The notes beneath the pieces were generated by a model that worked only from the letters and a program-made list of their open reading frames with translations, was not told where the DNA came from and did not search any database. The position numbers and the translations under genes were made by a program. Shown here one piece after another: positions 30,728 to 31,233 of a DNA stretch of 31,233 nucleotides. Source of the stretch: Flavobacteriaceae bacterium UBA6231. Its GTDB lineage: Bacteria; Bacteroidota; Bacteroidia; Flavobacteriales; Flavobacteriaceae. Location: NCBI GenBank assembly GCA_002441545.1, contig DJWL01000163.1:2702-33934 (forward strand), read 5' to 3'. Each line of letters starts with the position of its first letter. Position 1 is the first letter of the stretch.

Positions 30728-31168
30728 TTACATATTTACAATTTCTTTTTCCAGTCTATCAAAGTTTTCTTCATTTTTTGGTTCTGCGAAAGGTCGTATT
30801 TTGTTGCATCCTTCAACAGTTTCGAAAATCATTCTAAACGAAATTTGAGTTTTCGAATCAGTAATTCTTTTAAACGCAATTTCCATATCAAATAATGGTT
30901 GCGAAATCCTTTTCCATCTTATAAGTTCGTTCGGCTTAATAATTTCAAACACCGAAGAATTCTCATAGTTACCTTTTTCAGGTCCATGCATTGTCAAAAG
31001 CCATTTTCCACCAGGTTTTAGGTCAAATTCATGAATTGTGTTTGTAAAACCATTTGGTCCCCACCAATTTTTTAGATGGAAAGGATCTGCAAAAGCTTTG
31101 TAAACCTTTTCTACTGGAAAGTTTAAAATTCTAGTACTAAAAATTTCAAGATTAGATTGTGAATTCAT
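30728..31168 (-). CDS. SRPBCC/AHSA1-domain protein
   Basis: A 146-residue START-like (Aha1/CalC) domain protein with a hydrophobic ligand cavity. Typical blocks are the opening TRILNFPVEKVYKAFADPFHLKNWWGPNGFTNTIHEFDLKPGGKW, then the central YENSSVFEIIKPNELIRWKRIS and the C-terminal helix with FAEPKNEENFDRLEKEI. Family members bind small molecules or modify growth on xenobiotics; no specific role is deducible here. The ATG at 31168 overlaps the TGA of a 9-codon upstream ORF. It is followed at the 3' side by the long inverted repeat 30585-30710, an arrangement reminiscent of a gene cassette. Confidence 0.9.
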   Translation of the reverse strand: MNSQSNLEIFSTRILNFPVEKVYKAFADPFHLKNWWGPNGFTNTIHEFDLKPGGKWLLTMHGPEKGNYENSSVFEIIKPNELIRWKRISQPLFDMEIAFKRITDSKTQISFRMIFETVEGCNKIRPFAEPKNEENFDRLEKEIVNM

Positions 31169-31194
31169 GTAGATAATGCTAGGTTTTTTTTCAT
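31165..31194 (-). CDS. Nine-codon upstream ORF overlapping the SRPBCC start (tentative)
   Basis: ATG at 31194 encodes MKKNLALST and its TGA overlaps the SRPBCC ATG as ATGA, an arrangement typical of translational coupling. No database-type support is possible for so short a peptide; it may be a chance ORF. Confidence 0.2.
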   Translation of the reverse strand: MKKNLALST

Positions 31195-31233
31195 GCTGTC
31201 AACTAGTTTGTATATCTTAAGTTAGCTTTATCA

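Overview
The window looks like chromosomal DNA from a marine-type member of the Bacteroidota, most likely family Flavobacteriaceae. The DNA is strongly AT-rich. Several genes are preceded by TAnnTTTG-like -7 boxes rather than Shine-Dalgarno/sigma-70 signals. Three proteins carry short lipoprotein signals typical of the group, and the gene content (fahA, bacillithiol-linked YtxJ, class I PPK2, DUF2891, YheT, pxpABC) fits. No species is assigned. Most of the window is ordinary housekeeping and catabolic chromosome.

Layout. 1-379: 5' part of glyA (minus). 581-3155 (plus): fahA, its terminator, and a lipoprotein of unknown function. 3208-4857 (minus): a compact ytxJ / gamma-glutamylcyclotransferase / ppk2 operon. 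5014-7623 (plus): clpB with a two-stem terminator. 7930-11278 (plus): a deoxynucleoside-catabolism block with two deoC paralogues (the first lacking catalytic residues), deoD, a GNAT acetyltransferase and a histidine-phosphatase lipoprotein. 11282-25538 (minus): pxpABC (5-oxoprolinase), a DUF2891 lipoprotein, an unknown 239-residue protein, comM, an IorAB-type molybdenum hydroxylase operon with its XdhC and MocA-like accessory proteins, and tilS-ade-yheT. 25623-29998: a divergent sigma-like protein, pabB, an aldose-epimerase-like protein and a DEAD-box helicase.

The most unusual region is 29945-30710. Directly after the helicase gene lies a 379-bp unit: two 25-bp inverted terminal palindromes, 24/25 identical to each other, enclosing one small GIY-YIG nuclease gene. 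A second copy of the last 41 bases of the helicase coding region, 41/41 identical, abuts the right terminal palindrome. This looks like an insertion of a GIY-YIG/palindrome element at the 3' end of the helicase with duplication of the target. Just beyond it, a 126-bp imperfect inverted repeat (attC-like in architecture, not in canonical core) sits at the 3' end of an SRPBCC/AHSA1 gene.

Functional links. The gamma-glutamylcyclotransferase would release 5-oxoproline, which PxpABC would hydrolyse to glutamate. DeoD and DeoC2 feed nucleoside carbon into glycolysis. Ade and the neighbouring molybdenum hydroxylase could act on purines, but the hydroxylase substrate cannot be read from sequence. MocA- and XdhC-type proteins mature the molybdenum cofactor of the hydroxylase encoded beside them.
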